In this document: positions 23,399 to 36,939 of the stretch, in pieces | Layout: each line of letters opens with the position of its first letter | Numbering within the stretch: the first letter of the stretch is position 1 | From: Megachile rotundata | Lineage: Eukaryota; Arthropoda; Insecta; Hymenoptera; Megachilidae | Direction of reading: 5' to 3' | DNA length: 64,000 bases | NCBI RefSeq assembly: GCF_050947335.1 | Contig: NC_134993.1 | Span: forward strand, 12,400,001 to 12,464,000 | The notes under the pieces: model-generated | What the model was told of the DNA's origin: nothing | What the model saw: the letters and a program-made list of their open reading frames with translations, nothing else | The model's database searches: none | Made by a program: the position numbers and the translations under genes

Positions 23399-25849
23399 AT
23401 GTCCGCGATTGAGGCAGACGAAAACAGTACGCGCGATACTTGTTACATTCATTAATTCTCGCTCATCTTAATACAGTAATTATGAGTAGGTTCATTCGTC
23501 TACTTACGACACTTAATAATCGAATTATCGCGAAAGTGTTAATTTATATTTACTGTAACTTGGATAGTCATTTTGAAGACTGGGTTAAAATTCTGAGTAA
23601 AGCACAGATATTCAGCATTTCAGAATCAAGGAGCTAAGGATGTATTCGATCTCCACCACTACAAATCGCTTAAAAAATATTTAATCATGCTCGGATTGAA
23701 TCCGTACAACGAGACACGGGGAAGTAGAATCAGACAGAAGGTGGTAGTCTGCACCTTCGTCTTAGGCATAATACCTATGGTAAAACACTTTTACAATTTT
23801 ATACTCCACAGCTCAACATTCGAAATTATATTAAAGACTTGTTTAACCTACTTCAGTCGTTTTTTAATCGTCAACTGCAGTTATCTGTGATTGTATTGTA
23901 ATCTCTTCAAATTTTTTTATTACCTCTTTTCCAAAAGTGTAATATCAACTCGAATCCCCGATTCCACAGTTTTTGCAGTTATGTGCGGTAATCCGATACA
24001 CGGATCTCGATGGAATAATCGATCAAGCACCGAATTTACTCCTGACCATTTCAAGTCTAATTAAATTCGAAAACATTGTACTCAATAGGAAGCGCGTACG
24101 TATTTATATTACTGTACACAGAATGTTTTAGGTATACAAGATTTGTTTTCCTATTGCAGATTAAAATATTGCTAAATTTTATTCTAAACGACTGGAAGAT
24201 ACTGACAAGTGAACTACCGGTGCTGGAGAAAACGACTGCACAAGGGAATAGACTTGCCTATTTATACAGAGGTAATAAAAATTATACAAATTCATAGTAA
24301 ATAATTAATAGAAATTTTCTGCATGTATTAAGCTTATTTACTTTTCTCTAATTATGAACTTCTTTCAGTTGCTTTACTGGTGACCGTTGTATGTTTTATA
24401 TATATTCCATTAATAAATCCAACATTGGATTTAATATTGCCACTAAATGAAACTCGACCAAGGGAACAACTATACGGTGTTTATTACGTATTTATAGATA
24501 TCGACGATCATTTTACCAGTGTTTTTCTTCATTTGAGTTGGACCGCATTCGTGATAGTGTACAATGTCATTGCCGTAGATTCTTTATACATTTTAATCAT
24601 TCATCACGTTTGTGGATTGTTTGATATATGCGGGTAAGTACAATCAAAATTTTGTTACTTATTAAATCTATCAATATAATTCGGTTATTTTAACGGTACA
24701 TGTGAGAGCAATATGTGGTTTCGAGATAAGCACAATGTAATATGAGGACGTTGTCTAGTAAAATGGCCGCGTCAGCCATATTGAAGACCGAATTACTAAG
24801 AACACGGACTGTTCCGTATTTTCGCTAACGCTGGTCATTCTCCTTATTACTTTCCCTTTCATTAATTATTCCATTACACTTCACCTGCGACATTAGTGAA
24901 AATAATTGTGACCAACAACGCACTGACAATTGTTTCGCAACCTTCGCTACTTTTACAACAGCTTTGTTTCCCAAAATTTATAGAATCTTAATACTGTCTG
25001 AACCACTATTACTGCTATACCAAAATCAATCACATTTATACCTTTGTCCATTCTAATATTACAATCTCTCTTATAGATACCAGATTGAAATGGCATTAGC
25101 AGAAAATAGAGTACAGTACCATCAGTTCAAGCTATGCGTGATAACCCATCACAAAGCTCTGGAGTTAGTACCGATTACATTAAACTGTAAATTAAGTATC
25201 TTATTGATGCGTTATTTGATTCTAGGTTTTTCGGTTACCTACAAAAATGTACTCAGAACATGTTCCTGCTAGTGGTGGCAATAAACATGATACTCATCAG
25301 CACGACGGCCGTTCAAGTAAAGACATCCGTGTACTTAAACTAAAACCATATCAACTTTTATCTATTTTACAGATACTTATGCACATGGATCGTCCTCTGG
25401 ACAGTACCAGATTCATTCTGTTCTTTTTGTGCTCGCACTTTCATTTGTACGTTATCAGTCTGTTTGGGCAAATTGTACTGAATCACAGCACAGTATTAGC
25501 AAAAAGAATGTAAGCAGGTACAGAAAGAATAGAGAACATTTGAATGAGAAGAAGACTCAATGAGATGTTTTTTATGTTTGCATTGTATAGATACAACTGC
25601 AACTGGTACGAGGTACCCATCAAGTTTCAGAAGTTACTGTGTTTCATGATAGTGAGGAGCAGCAAACCATGCATTTTGAGCGCGGGAGGACTGTATGACA
25701 TGAACATGCAGAACTATGCAATAGTATGTATGAAGTAAGAAAAGTGCATATCAAAAATTTGTTACGTCATTTAACGAACTTTTTTTGACCAAAGGCAGTG
25801 AAAACGTGTATGTCATATTTTACGATGTTTCTGTCAATGAGGGAGTGAG
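23399..25849 (+). CDS. OR-6, odorant receptor
   Basis: Exons: 23399..23426, 23616..23779, 23970..24095, 24160..24271, 24369..24633, 25077..25163, 25226..25316, 25373..25509, 25591..25723, 25796..25849; 398 residues with no interruption. Landmarks: FQNQGAKDVFDLHHYKSLKK, LPLNETRPREQLY, DSLYILIIHHVCGLFDICG, THHKALE, SLFGQIVLNHS, LSAGGLYDMNMQNYAI (unusual: most copies read MENYGK) and YFTMFLSMRE. The promoter, exons 1-6 and introns are almost the same as in OR-12, 20.64 kb downstream, so the two are recent duplicates that bracket OR-7 to OR-11. Confidence 0.92.
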
Positions 25850-26657
25850 TGTAGCTATCAAACTCAAGTAAGCAAAAGTCAATGAAACTGTATCCACTAA
25901 CAAGATTTTCTAGCAAATCGGAAGTCAATAGTTGTTGCATAATACACAAATTTATATTACGCGGAGCTTTCCGATGAAATCATGGTAAAATCACTAAGAT
26001 ATTTAAAGCTTATAGACCACCATTCTGTCGTCATGTATTCTTTTCTAGTTTTATAATGAACATAAATAATTAGTCGATAATGTTGATGTTAATTTTAATG
26101 AAGGATGTTACATGTACGTGAACTAAGCTATTATGTACGTGAGTTATTGTAACGAAACTGTGAATATGACAGTGTTTCATCTATACAACATTTGAATGCA
26201 AGAGTGTTTTTCGTGATACACAATTCACCAGAACTGCGAAACCTGTTGCAAAAGGAGACACTGAAACAGGATAAATAAATTACGTACAGGTTGATCACAG
26301 ATACGTGTCACAGTATATTTACCATGAAGACACTAAGAAAATTGTCTCCTAGAAACGTGCCAAAAACACCGACTAGCAAATACTTCAAAACCACCTGCAG
26401 GTCCCACGAAGGTTTCCCTTCAATTCCATCGCGATCATTTATTATTTACAACAATGAAAGTTGTCAGTTGCGAATCAAATCATCCTACCACGATTCGGGA
26501 AGAAGAAGGTAATCTATGTCTGTCAGTTACCAAACATGATCGACACAGCAATTCACGGGATCAAGAGCAGGTGGAATTATCGACCGCAGTACTCTGACAG
26601 ATTCGCCTGATTTATTTAACACAGTTATCGTAACTGACAGCGAGGTGACAATGTAGG
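25850..26657. other. Intergenic region OR-6 to OR-7
   Basis: No supported gene. From about 26310 the sequence enters the upstream block shared by OR-7 to OR-11 (AAATACTTCAAAACCACCTGC and following). Confidence 0.6.
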
Positions 26658-26664
26658 TATAAAG
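26658..26664 (+). promoter_or_regulatory. TATA box of OR-7
   Basis: TATAAAG, 69 bp before the ATG, followed about 36 bp later by the conserved ATTTCGATCGCGACG block. Confidence 0.7.
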
Positions 26665-26726
26665 AAAACCACGCGACATTTTCTGGAAATATTTCGATCG
26701 CGACGTTTGTGCCGTACCAGTTAAAA

Positions 26727-29142
26727 ATGCCGAACAAGGAACCCACAAGAGATAACAGTACGAGAGGATCTTAATTCTCGATACACTTAACAAATTGTGT
26801 AGTAATTATGAGAATGTTCAGCTACTCATCTGCTAACGAATATTTATCTTTGTATTTTCATTTTTCGCGAAAGTGAATTTGTATCGACTGTAACGTATTC
26901 GGTCGCTATTAATTTTATCAATCAATGGATTTCCATTGAAGTGTGGATATTCAGTATTTCAGAATGAACAAGTGCAGGAGGTGTTCGATCTCCATCACTA
27001 CAAACCGCTTAAAAAGTATTTAACGTCGCTCGGATTGAATCCGTTCAACGAGACTCGGGGAAGCAAGATCGGTGTGAATGTGGTGTTTTACACTTTAGTC
27101 ACAGTCATGATACCATTGGTAAAACACTTTTACAATTTTATATTCCATCATTCGAAATTAGAGACTACAGTCACTTTTAAACCGTCATCAACTGCAGTTA
27201 TCTGTGATTTTGTGATTCTTTTTTCTTCACATTTTTCTATTTTCTCTTTGTCACTCTGTGGAGGAATGCTAACGAATGTTAACAGAGGTAGAATTATTTA
27301 GTTACATCGCGTACTTCAAAAGTAATAATCTCAACTAGGATCCACGGTTCCACAGATTTTACAGTTAGGTATAGTAATCCGAGACACGGATTTCGATGCA
27401 ATAATCGACCAAGTACCTCACATACTCCTAGTCGTTGCAAGCTTAATTAAATTTGAAAACTTTTTACTGAACAAGAAACGTGTACGTACAAACATACTAC
27501 CTCATAAACAATCATAGCCCTTGTACTAACCGTCCTACGTTGCAGTTTAAAGTGTTGCTAAATTTTATCCTGAACGATTGGAAGGTTTGGACGCATGAAC
27601 TAACGGTGCTGGAGAAATCGACCGCACGAGGGAGTAAACTTGCACAGCTTTACAGAGGTATACAATAAAAACAATAAAAATTATATTTATAGTCAATGAA
27701 ACAAACCAATTTACTGTATGATTACTTCTTACAGTCACCTTAATCGCAGCTACACTAGGCTTCATATATATACCCTTAATAAATCCGACACTGGACTTAA
27801 TAATGCCTCTCAATGAAACTCGACCAAGGCAACAACTAATATGTGCTTATTATGCTTTCATTGACGTTGACGAACATTTTACCGGTGTTTTTCTCCACTT
27901 GGGTTTGTCCGCGTTTTTGACCGTCTACAATATCGCTGTCGTAGATTCGACATACATATTAATCATTCATCACGTTTGTGGATTGTTTGACGTGTGCGGG
28001 CGAGTACTCAAAACCTTGTTACTGTCTGAAACAAAATAGTTCGATTACTTTTGACGGTATCGTTAAAATATGTGGTTTCGAAGCGGAAACTGCGTTGACT
28101 GCCGCAAACAAAATGGCCGCCATATTCGTAACCCAAGAAAAATACTTTATGCAGTACTTTCGGTGTCCACATTTTTACAATACCTCCATTGATTTTATGA
28201 TCGTGTTTGAGACACCGATGACAATTGTGGCAGACAACGTTAATTCGCCACGAATACATTTACCTCGGTCCTTTTTTTAAAATATATAGAATCTTTAATA
28301 TTTTTGGACCATTGCTCTGAAGATAAATATACGAATCCAATTAAAAATTCAAAATTTTGACAAGCTAATTATAATACCTTACTATGTACAGATATCAGAT
28401 TGAAGCAGCATCACAATTCCGGGAATTGCGATACGATCAGTTCAAGCAATGCGTGATGACTCATCATAAAGCTCTAAAGTTAGTACCGCTTAAAAAGATT
28501 TGCAACTAAAATCGGAAACTTATAAGTGTTACTATTCTAGGTTTTTCGACAATCTACAGGAATGTAGCAAGAACATGTTTCTTGCCCTGGTTGCGATAAA
28601 CATAACAATCATCAGCATGACGGCTGTTCAAGTAAATATGTCTTTATACTTAAAGCTAGCACTACATTTTACTTATTTTCCAGATACTTATGCACATGGG
28701 TCGACCTCTGGACAGTACCAGATTCATTCTATTCTTTCTGTGCTCACACTTTCATTTGTACGTCATCAGCCTGTTCGGTCAAATCATACTGAACCACAGT
28801 ACAATATTAGCGGAAAGAATGTAAGCATGGTACAGAAAGCATAGAGGACACTTGAATGGGAAGTAGGTTCAATGACATGTATTTATTTTTGTATTGTACA
28901 GATATAATTGCAACTGGTACAAGATACCCATCAAGTTCCAGAAGTTACTTTGTACGATGATAGGAAGGTGCAACAGACCCTGCATTCTGAGCGCGGGAGG
29001 ACTGTACGATATGAACATGGAGAACTATGGAAAAGTATGTACTTTTGGAAATTTGTGACATCTTTTAACGAATTTCTTTTTGCAAAAGGCAGTGAAAGCG
29101 TGCATGTCGTACTTCACCATGTTTCTGTCGATGAGGGACTGA
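26727..29142 (+). CDS. OR-7, odorant receptor
   Basis: Exons: 26727..26757, 26955..27118, 27356..27481, 27546..27657, 27735..27999, 28392..28478, 28541..28631, 28684..28820, 28902..29034, 29089..29142; 399 residues. Landmarks: FQNEQVQEVFDLHHYKPLKK, GLNPFNETRGSK, MPLNETRPRQQL, DSTYILIIHHVCGLFDVCG (DST where most copies read DSL), LSAGGLYDMNMENYGK and YFTMFLSMRD. Exon 5 is followed by GCGAGT, a GC donor; OR-8, OR-9 and OR-10 have GTGAGT here. It is the first and most distinct member of the 3.4-kb tandem block. Confidence 0.92.
28000..28001 (+). other. GC splice donor of OR-7 intron 5
   Basis: TGCGG|GCGAGT differs by a single T-to-C change from TGCGG|GTGAGT in OR-8 to OR-10 and OR-13. The acceptor TGTACAG before 28392 is intact. 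Confidence 0.7.
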
Positions 29143-30101
29143 GTGTACAGCTATCAAGCTCAACTAACCATAAGGACAATGAAACTGTAGTCACGAAATT
29201 TGCTAGCAAATCGGAAGTCACATAGTTCCTACAGAATGTCAGCAACATTCAAATGAAATTCAAAATGAAAACATCTAATGTAATTAAGTGTCAAAGGGAA
29301 TTATGGTAAAATTATCACTAAGCAATTAAAAGCAGGTTTTATAGATCACTCTGTCGTAGTGAAGTTTGTTCTACTTTTATAATGAAAATAAATAATCTAC
29401 AATGCACGGATGATTTTAATACTTTAACCGCACATATACGCAGTCAGATGTCGCCGGCAATATTTTTGAAGAATTTAAAGGAACTTTATGCATTCACGAA
29501 ATAATTCAACATGGTCATACACACAAAACAAACACTGGGCCACTCCAAATCGCGGGGTACCTCCGCTTTAGGTAAGCGAATTACGCGCGCTGCTTGCTAT
29601 GGGACTAGTGGCGCAGAGTAAGAGACAACACTCTCTATCGGCACCTCCTTGCTTTATCGGCACAATATTTTGAAACAAACGTCTTTCGCAATACACAATT
29701 TGGCAGAGCTAATTGCGAAACTTGTTACAAAGAAGACAGATGAACCACAGATACGTGTTACAACGAAGACGCCAAGAAAATCGTCTCCTCGAGACATGCC
29801 ATAAACACCGACTAGCAAATACTTCAAAACCACCTGCAGGTCCCACGAAGTTCTTCCCTCAGTTCTATCGCGATCATTTATTATTTAAAACAATCAACCT
29901 CTGCCAGTTGCGAATCAATATATCATATCACTATTGGGGAATAACAAGCTAATCTACGTCTGTCAGTTAACAAACATGACCGACACGGCATTTGACGCTT
30001 CGGATCAAGAGCAGGTGGAATTATCGACCGCAGTACTCCGACAGATTCGCCTGATTTATTTAACATAGTTATCGTAACTGACGGCGAGGTGAGAATGTAG
30101 G
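29143..30101. other. Spacer OR-7 to OR-8
   Basis: The 3' flank has an AATAAA-containing stretch near 29385-29395 that could serve polyadenylation. A relatively GC-rich block at about 29530-29640 (GGGGTACCTCCGC, GCGCGCTGCTTGC, AGTGGCGCAGAGT) recurs in the next three spacers but not upstream of OR-7. The upstream element with CAAAACCACCTGCAGG follows. Open frames here are shared with the other spacers and I do not call genes. Confidence 0.6.
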
Positions 30102-30108
30102 TATAAAG
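30102..30108 (+). promoter_or_regulatory. TATA box of OR-8
   Basis: TATAAAG, 69 bp before the ATG, in the same context as OR-7. Confidence 0.7.
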
Positions 30109-30170
30109 AAAACCACGCGACATTTTCTGGAAATATTTCGATCGCGACGTTTGTGCCGTACCAGTTAAAA

Positions 30171-32507
30171 ATGCCGAACAAGGAATCCACAAGAAATAAC
30201 AGTACGAGAGGATCTTAATTCTCGATACACTTAACAAATTCTGTAGTAATTATGAGAATGTTCAGCTACTCATTAGCTAACGAATATTTATTTTTGTATT
30301 TTCATTTTTCGCGAAAGTGAATTTGTATCGACTGTAACGTATTTGGTCGCTATTAATTTTATCAATCAATGGATTTCCATTGAAGTGTGGATATTCAGTA
30401 TTTCAGAATGAACAAGTGCAGGAGGTGTTCGATCTCCATCACTACAAACCGCTTAAAAAGTATTTAACGTCGCTCGGATTGAATCCGTTCAACGAGACTT
30501 GGGGTAGCAAGATCGGTGCGAATGTGATGTTCTACACCTTAATCCTAGGCATTACACCACTGGTGATATACTCTTACAATTTTAAATCTACTTTGATATC
30601 ATTCACAAAATTATTCTTAGTTTTGTTGAACTAACACCAGGTTTGATGATCGCTTACATTTTAATTTACACTAAAGTATATCAACACACATTCGTATCAC
30701 ACTTTTCCACAGTTCATACAGTTATGTGTCGTAATCCAAGACACAGATGTAGATGCAATAATCGACGAATTACCCCATTTACTTCTAGCCGTTGTAAGCC
30801 TAATTAAATTTGAAAACATTTTACTCAACAAGAAACGTGTACGTACATACATATGGCTTTATGTAGAAAGTTTTATGTATTATGATGTATACCCACGATT
30901 CTCCATTATAGTTTAAAATATTGCTAAATTTTATTCTGAACGATTGGGTGATGCTGACGAGAGAACTACCGGTGCTAGAGAAAGCTACTGCGCAGGGGAG
31001 TAGACTTGCACGGTTCTACAGAGGTATACAATAAAAACAATGAAGATTGTATTTATAGTCAATGAAGAAGACTGATTTAATGTATCACTATTTCTTACAG
31101 TCACCTTAATCTTAGCTGCACTAGTCTTCATATACATTCCCTTAATAAATCCAACACTGGATTTAATAATGCCTATCAATGGAACTCGACCGAAGCAACA
31201 ACTATTTGGTGCATGTTACGTATTTGTAGACGCTGATGATCATTTTGCCGCTGTATTTCTACATTTGGGTTGGACCACATTCGTGACGGTCTATAATGTC
31301 TCTATCGTTGATTCGTTATACATACTAATCATTCACCACGTTTGTGGATTGTTTGACGTGTGCGGGTGAGTACTCAAAACCTTGTTACTGTCTGAAACAA
31401 AATAGTTCGTCTACTTTTGGCGGTATCGTTAAAGTACGTGGTTTCGAAGCGGAAACTGCGTTGACTGCCGCAAACAAAATGACCGCCATAATTGTAACCC
31501 AGGAAAAATACTTTATGCAGTACTTTCGGTGTCCATATTTTTACAATACTTCCTCTGATATTACGATCGTGTTTGCGACACTGATGACAATTGTGGCAAA
31601 CAACGTTACTTCGCCATGAACACATTTACGTCGGTCCTTTTTTAAAAAATATAGAATCTTTGCGATTTTTAACCGTTACTCTAAAGATAAATATACGAAT
31701 CCAATTAGAAATTAAAAATTTTGTCAAACCGATTCTAATACCTTACAATGCATAGATATCAGATTGAAACAGCAACACAAGACCCTGAAATGCGGTACGA
31801 TCAGTTCAAGCAATGCGTGATGACTCATCATAAAGCTCTGCTGTTAGTACCGCTTAAAAAGATTTGTAATTAAAATTGGAGACTTATAAATGTTACTATT
31901 CTAGGTTTTTCGACAAACTACAGGAATGTAGCCAGAATATGTTTCTTTTGCTGGTTGCGTTGAACATGACGCTCATCAGCATGACAGCCGTGCAAGTAAA
32001 TATGTCTCTATACTTAAAGCTAGCATTACATTTTACTAATTTTGCAGATACTTATGCATATAAATCAACCTCTGGACAGTGCCAGATTCATTCTGTTCTT
32101 TCTGTGCGCACAATTTCATTTGTACGTCGTCAGCCTGTTCGGGCAAATCATACTGAACCACAGTACAATATTAGCGGAAAGAATGTAAGCATGGTACAAA
32201 AAGCATAGAGAACACTTGAATCAGAAAAAGGTTCACTCAGATGTTTTGCATGTTGGAATTGTACAGATACAACTGCAACTGGTACGAGGTACCGACCAAG
32301 TTCCAGAAATTGCTTTGCATTATGATGGGAAGGTGCAACAAACCTTGCATTTTGAGCGCGGGAGGACTGTACGATATGAACATGGAGAACTATGGAAAAG
32401 TATGTACTTTTGGAAATTTGTGACATCGTTTAACGAACTTCTTTTTGCAAAAGGCAGTGAAAGCGTGCATGTCGTACTTCACCATGTTTCTGTCGATGAG
32501 GGACTGA
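30171..32507 (+). CDS. OR-8, odorant receptor
   Basis: Exons: 30171..30201, 30399..30562, 30713..30838, 30912..31023, 31101..31365, 31756..31842, 31905..31995, 32048..32184, 32267..32399, 32454..32507; about 399 residues. It has MPINGTRPKQQLF where most copies read PLNETRP; the same N-to-I and E-to-G changes occur in OR-9 and OR-10, marking them as a sub-clade. Exon 7 reads LMHINQPLDSARF, unlike the LMHMDQPLDST of OR-9 and OR-10. The exon 2 donor is GTGATA rather than GTAAAA, shared with OR-9 and OR-10. Confidence 0.92.
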
Positions 32508-33477
32508 GTGTACAGCTATCAAGCTCAACTAACCATAAGGACAATGAAACTGTAGTCACGAAATTTGCTAGCAAATCGGAAGTCACATAGTTCCTACAGA
32601 ATGTCAGCAACATTCAAATGAAATTCAAAATGAAAACATCTAATGTAATTAAGTGTCAAAGGGAATTATGGTAAAAATATCACTAAGCAATTAAAAGCAG
32701 GTTTTATAGATCACTCCGTCCTAGTGAAGTTTGTTCTACTTTTATAATGAAAATAAATAATCTACAATGCACGGTTGATTTTAATACTTTAACCGCACTT
32801 GTACGCAGTCAGATGTCGCCGGCAATATTTTTGAAGAATTTAAAGGAACTTTATGCATTCACGAAATAATTCAACATGGTCATACACACAAAACAAACAC
32901 TGGGCCACTCCAAATCGCGGGGTACCCCCGCTTTAGGTAAGCGAATTACGCGCGCTGCTTGCTATGGGACTAGTGGCGCAGAGTAAGAGACAACACTCTC
33001 TGTCGGCACCTCCTTGCTTTATCGGCACAATATTTTAAAACAAACGTCTTTCGCAATACACAATTTGGCGGAGCTAACTGCGAAACTTGTTACAAAGAAG
33101 ACAGATGAATCACAGATACGTGTTACAATGTGTTTACAACGAAGACGCCAAGAAAATCGTCTCCTCGAGACATGCCATAAACACCGACTAGCAAATACCT
33201 CAAAACCACCTGCAGATCCCACGAAGTTCTTCCCTCAGTTCTATCGCGATCATTTATTATTTAAAACAATCAACCTCTGCCAGTTGCGAATCAATTTATC
33301 ATATCACTATTGGGGAATAACAAGCTAATCTACGTCTGTCAGTTAACAAACATGACCGACACGGCATTTGACGCTTCGGATCAAGAGCAGGTGGAATTAT
33401 CGACCGCAGTACTCCGACAGATTCGCCTGATTTATTTAACATAGTTATCGTAACTGACGGCGAGGTGACAATGTAGG
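32508..33477. other. Spacer OR-8 to OR-9
   Basis: Same layout as the previous spacer: 3' flank, GC-rich block (about 32895-33005), distal upstream element, then promoter. Open frames of 104 codons on both strands recur here but look like by-products of duplication. Confidence 0.6.
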
Positions 33478-33484
33478 TATAAAG
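33478..33484 (+). promoter_or_regulatory. TATA box of OR-9
   Basis: TATAAAG, 69 bp before the ATG. Confidence 0.7.
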
Positions 33485-33546
33485 AAAACCACGCGACATT
33501 TTCTCGAAATATTTCGATCGCGACGTTTGTGCCGTACCAGTTAAAA

Positions 33547-35902
33547 ATGCCGAACAAGGAACCCACAAGAGATAACAGTACGAGAGGATCTTAATTCTCG
33601 ATACACTTAACAAATTCTGTAGTAATTATGAGAATGTTCAGCTACTCATCAGCTAACGAATATTTATCTTTGTATTTTCATTTTTCGTGAAAGTCAATTT
33701 GTATCGACTGTAACGTATTCGGTCGCTATTAATTTTATCAATCAATGGATTTCCATTGAAGTGTGGATATTCAGTATTTCAGAATGAACAAGTGCAGGAG
33801 GTGTTCGATCTCCATCACTACAAACCGCTTAAAAAGTATTTAACGTCGCTCGGATTGAATCCGTTCAACGAGACTTGGGGTAGCAAGATCGGTGCGAATG
33901 TGATGTTCTACACCTTAATCCTAGGCATTACACCACTGGTGATATACTTTTACAATTTTAAATCTACTTTGATATCATTCACAAAATTATTCTTAGTTTT
34001 GTTGAACTAACACCAGGTTTGATGATCGCTTACATTTTAATTTACACTAAAGTATATCAACACACAATCGAATCACACTTTTCCACAGTTGATACAGTTA
34101 TATGTCGTAATCAAGGACACGGATGCAGATGCAATAATCGACGAATTACCTCATTTACTCATACTCATTGTAAGCCTCATTAAATTCGAAAATATTTTAC
34201 TCAACAAGAAACGTGTACGTACTTACATATGGCCTTACGAAGAAAGTTTTATATGTGTAAGATCTATAGTCGCGATTCTCCATTATAGTTTAAAATATTA
34301 CTAAATTTTATTCTGGACGATTGGGTGGTGCTGACGGAGGAACTACCAGTGCTGGAGAAAACTACGACGCAGGGGAGTAAACTTGCACGGTTGTACAGAG
34401 GTATACAATAAAAACAATAAAGATTGTATTTATAGTCAATGAAGAAAACTGATTTAATGTATCACTATTTCTTACAGTCACCTTAATCTTAGCTGCACTA
34501 GGCTTCATATACATTCCCTTAATAAATCCAACATTGGATTTAATAATGCCTATCAATGGAACTCGACCGAAGCAACAACTATTTGGTGCATGTTACGTAT
34601 TTGTAGAGGCTGATGATCACTTTGCCGCCGTATTTCTACATTTGGGTTGGACCACATTCCTGTCGGTCTACAATATCTCTATCGTAGATTCGTTATACAT
34701 ACTAATCATTCATCACGTTTGTGGATTGTTTGACGTGTGCGGGTGAGTACTCAAAACCTTGTTACTGTCTGAAACAAAATAGTTCGATTACTTTTGACGG
34801 TATCGTTAAAGTACGTGGTTTCGAAGCGGAAACTGCGTTGACTGTCGCAAACAAAATGACCGCCATAATTGTAACCCAGGAAAAATACTTTATGCAGTAC
34901 TTTCGGTGTCCATATTTTTACAATACTTCCACTGATCTTATGATCGTGTTTGAGACACCGATGACAATTGTGGCAGACAACGTTAATTCGCCACGAATAC
35001 ATTTACCACTGTCCTTTTTTAAAATATGTAGAATCTTTAATATTTTTGAACCATTGCTTTGGAGATAAATATACGAATCCAATTAGAAATCAAAAATTTT
35101 CTCAAGCCAATTCCAATACCTTACTATGTACAGATATCAGATCGAAGTAGCAACACAAGACCCTGAATTGCGATACGATCAGTTCAAGCAATGCGTGATG
35201 ACTCATCATAAAGCTCTGAAGTTAGTAGCGCTTAAAATGATTTGTAACTCACATCGGTGACTTGCACTACTATTCTACTATTCACTGTTACTATTCTAGG
35301 TTTTTCGACAATCTACAGGAATGTAGCCAGAATATGTTTCTTTTGCTGATTGCGTTGAACATGACGCTTATCAGCATGACAGCCGTGCAAGTAAATATAT
35401 CTCTATACTTAAAGCTAGCACTACATTTTACTAATTTTGCAGATACTTATGCACATGGATCAACCTCTGGACAGTACCAGATTCATTCTGTTCTTTCTGT
35501 GCTCACACTTTCATTTGTACGTCGTCAGCCTGTTCGGGCAAATCATACTGAACCACAGTACAATATTAGCGGAAAGAATGTAAGCATGGTACAAAAAGCA
35601 TAGAGAACACTTGAATCAGAAAAAGGTTCACTCAGATGTTTTGCGTGTTGGAATTGTACAGATACAACTGCAACTGGTACGAGGTACCGATCAAGTTCCA
35701 GAAATTGCTTTGCATTATGATGGGAAGGTGCAACAAACCTTGCATTTTGAGCGCGGGAGGACTGTACGATATGAACATGGAGAACTATGGAAAAGTATGT
35801 ACTTTTGGAAATTTGTGACATCTTTTAACGAATTTCTTTTTGCAAAAGGCAGTGAAAACGTGCATGTCGTACTTCACCATGTTTCTGTCCATGAGGGAGT
35901 GA
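33547..35902 (+). CDS. OR-9, odorant receptor
   Basis: Exons: 33547..33577, 33775..33938, 34089..34214, 34289..34400, 34478..34742, 35134..35220, 35300..35390, 35443..35579, 35662..35794, 35849..35902; about 399 residues, open throughout. The exon 2 sequence equals that of OR-8, while exon 3 differs by several codons (LIQLYVVIKDTDADAIIDEL). The C terminus is KTCMSYFTMFLSMRE, whereas OR-8 and OR-10 end KACMSYFTMFLSMRD, so the last exon tracks a different sequence type from the rest of the gene. Confidence 0.92.
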
Positions 35903-36870
35903 GTGTACAGCTATCAAGCTCAACTGATCATAAGGACAATGATACTGTATCCACGAAATTTGCCAGCGAATCGAAAGTCGCATACTTGCTGCAGAATGTC
36001 AGCAATATTCAAATGAAATTCAAAATGAAAACATCTAATGTAATTAAGTGTCAAAGGGAATTATGGTAAAATTATCACTAAGCAATTAAGAGCATGTTTT
36101 ATAGATTACTCTATCGTCGTCAACTTCGTTCTACTTTTATAATGAAAATAAATAATTTACAATGCACGGTTGATTTTAATACTTTAACCGCACTTGTACG
36201 CAGTCAGATGTCGCCGGCAATATTTTTGAAGAATTTAAAGGAACTTTATGCATTCACGAAATAATTCAACATGGTCATACACACAAAACAAACACTGGGC
36301 CACTCCAAATCGCGGGGTACCCCCGCTTTAGGTAAGCGAATTACGCGCAGCTTGCTTTGGAACCAGTGGCGCAGAGTAAGAGACAACACTCTCTGTCGGC
36401 ACCTCCTTGCTTTATCTGCACAATATTTTAAAACAAAAGTCTTTCGCAATACACAATTTGCCAGAGTTAACTGCGAAACTTGTTACAAAGAAGACAGATG
36501 AATCACAGATACGTGTTACAATGTATTTACAACGAAGACACCAAGAAAATCGTCTCCTCGAGACATGCCATAAACACCGACTAGCAAATACTTCAAAACC
36601 ACCTGCAGGTCCCACGAAGTTCTTCCCTCAGTTCTATCGCGATCATTTATTATTTAAAACAATCAACCTCTGCCAGTTGCGAATCAATTCATCATATCAC
36701 TATTGGGGAATAACAAGCTAATCTACGTCTGTCAGTTAACAAACATGACCGACACGGCATTTGACGCTTCGGATGAAGAGCAGGTGGAATTATCGACCGC
36801 AGTACTCCGACAGATTCGCCTGATTTATTTAACATAGTTATCGTAACTGACGGCGAGGTGACAATGTAGG
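35903..36870. other. Spacer OR-9 to OR-10
   Basis: Same layout as the other 3.4-kb spacers, with the GC-rich block at about 36290-36400 carrying a small deletion relative to the first two copies. Confidence 0.6.
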
Positions 36871-36877
36871 TATAAAG
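36871..36877 (+). promoter_or_regulatory. TATA box of OR-10
   Basis: TATAAAG, 69 bp before the ATG. Confidence 0.7.
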
Positions 36878-36939
36878 AAAACCACGCGACATTTTCTGGA
36901 AATATTTCGATCGCGACGTTTGTGCCGTACCAGTTAAAA

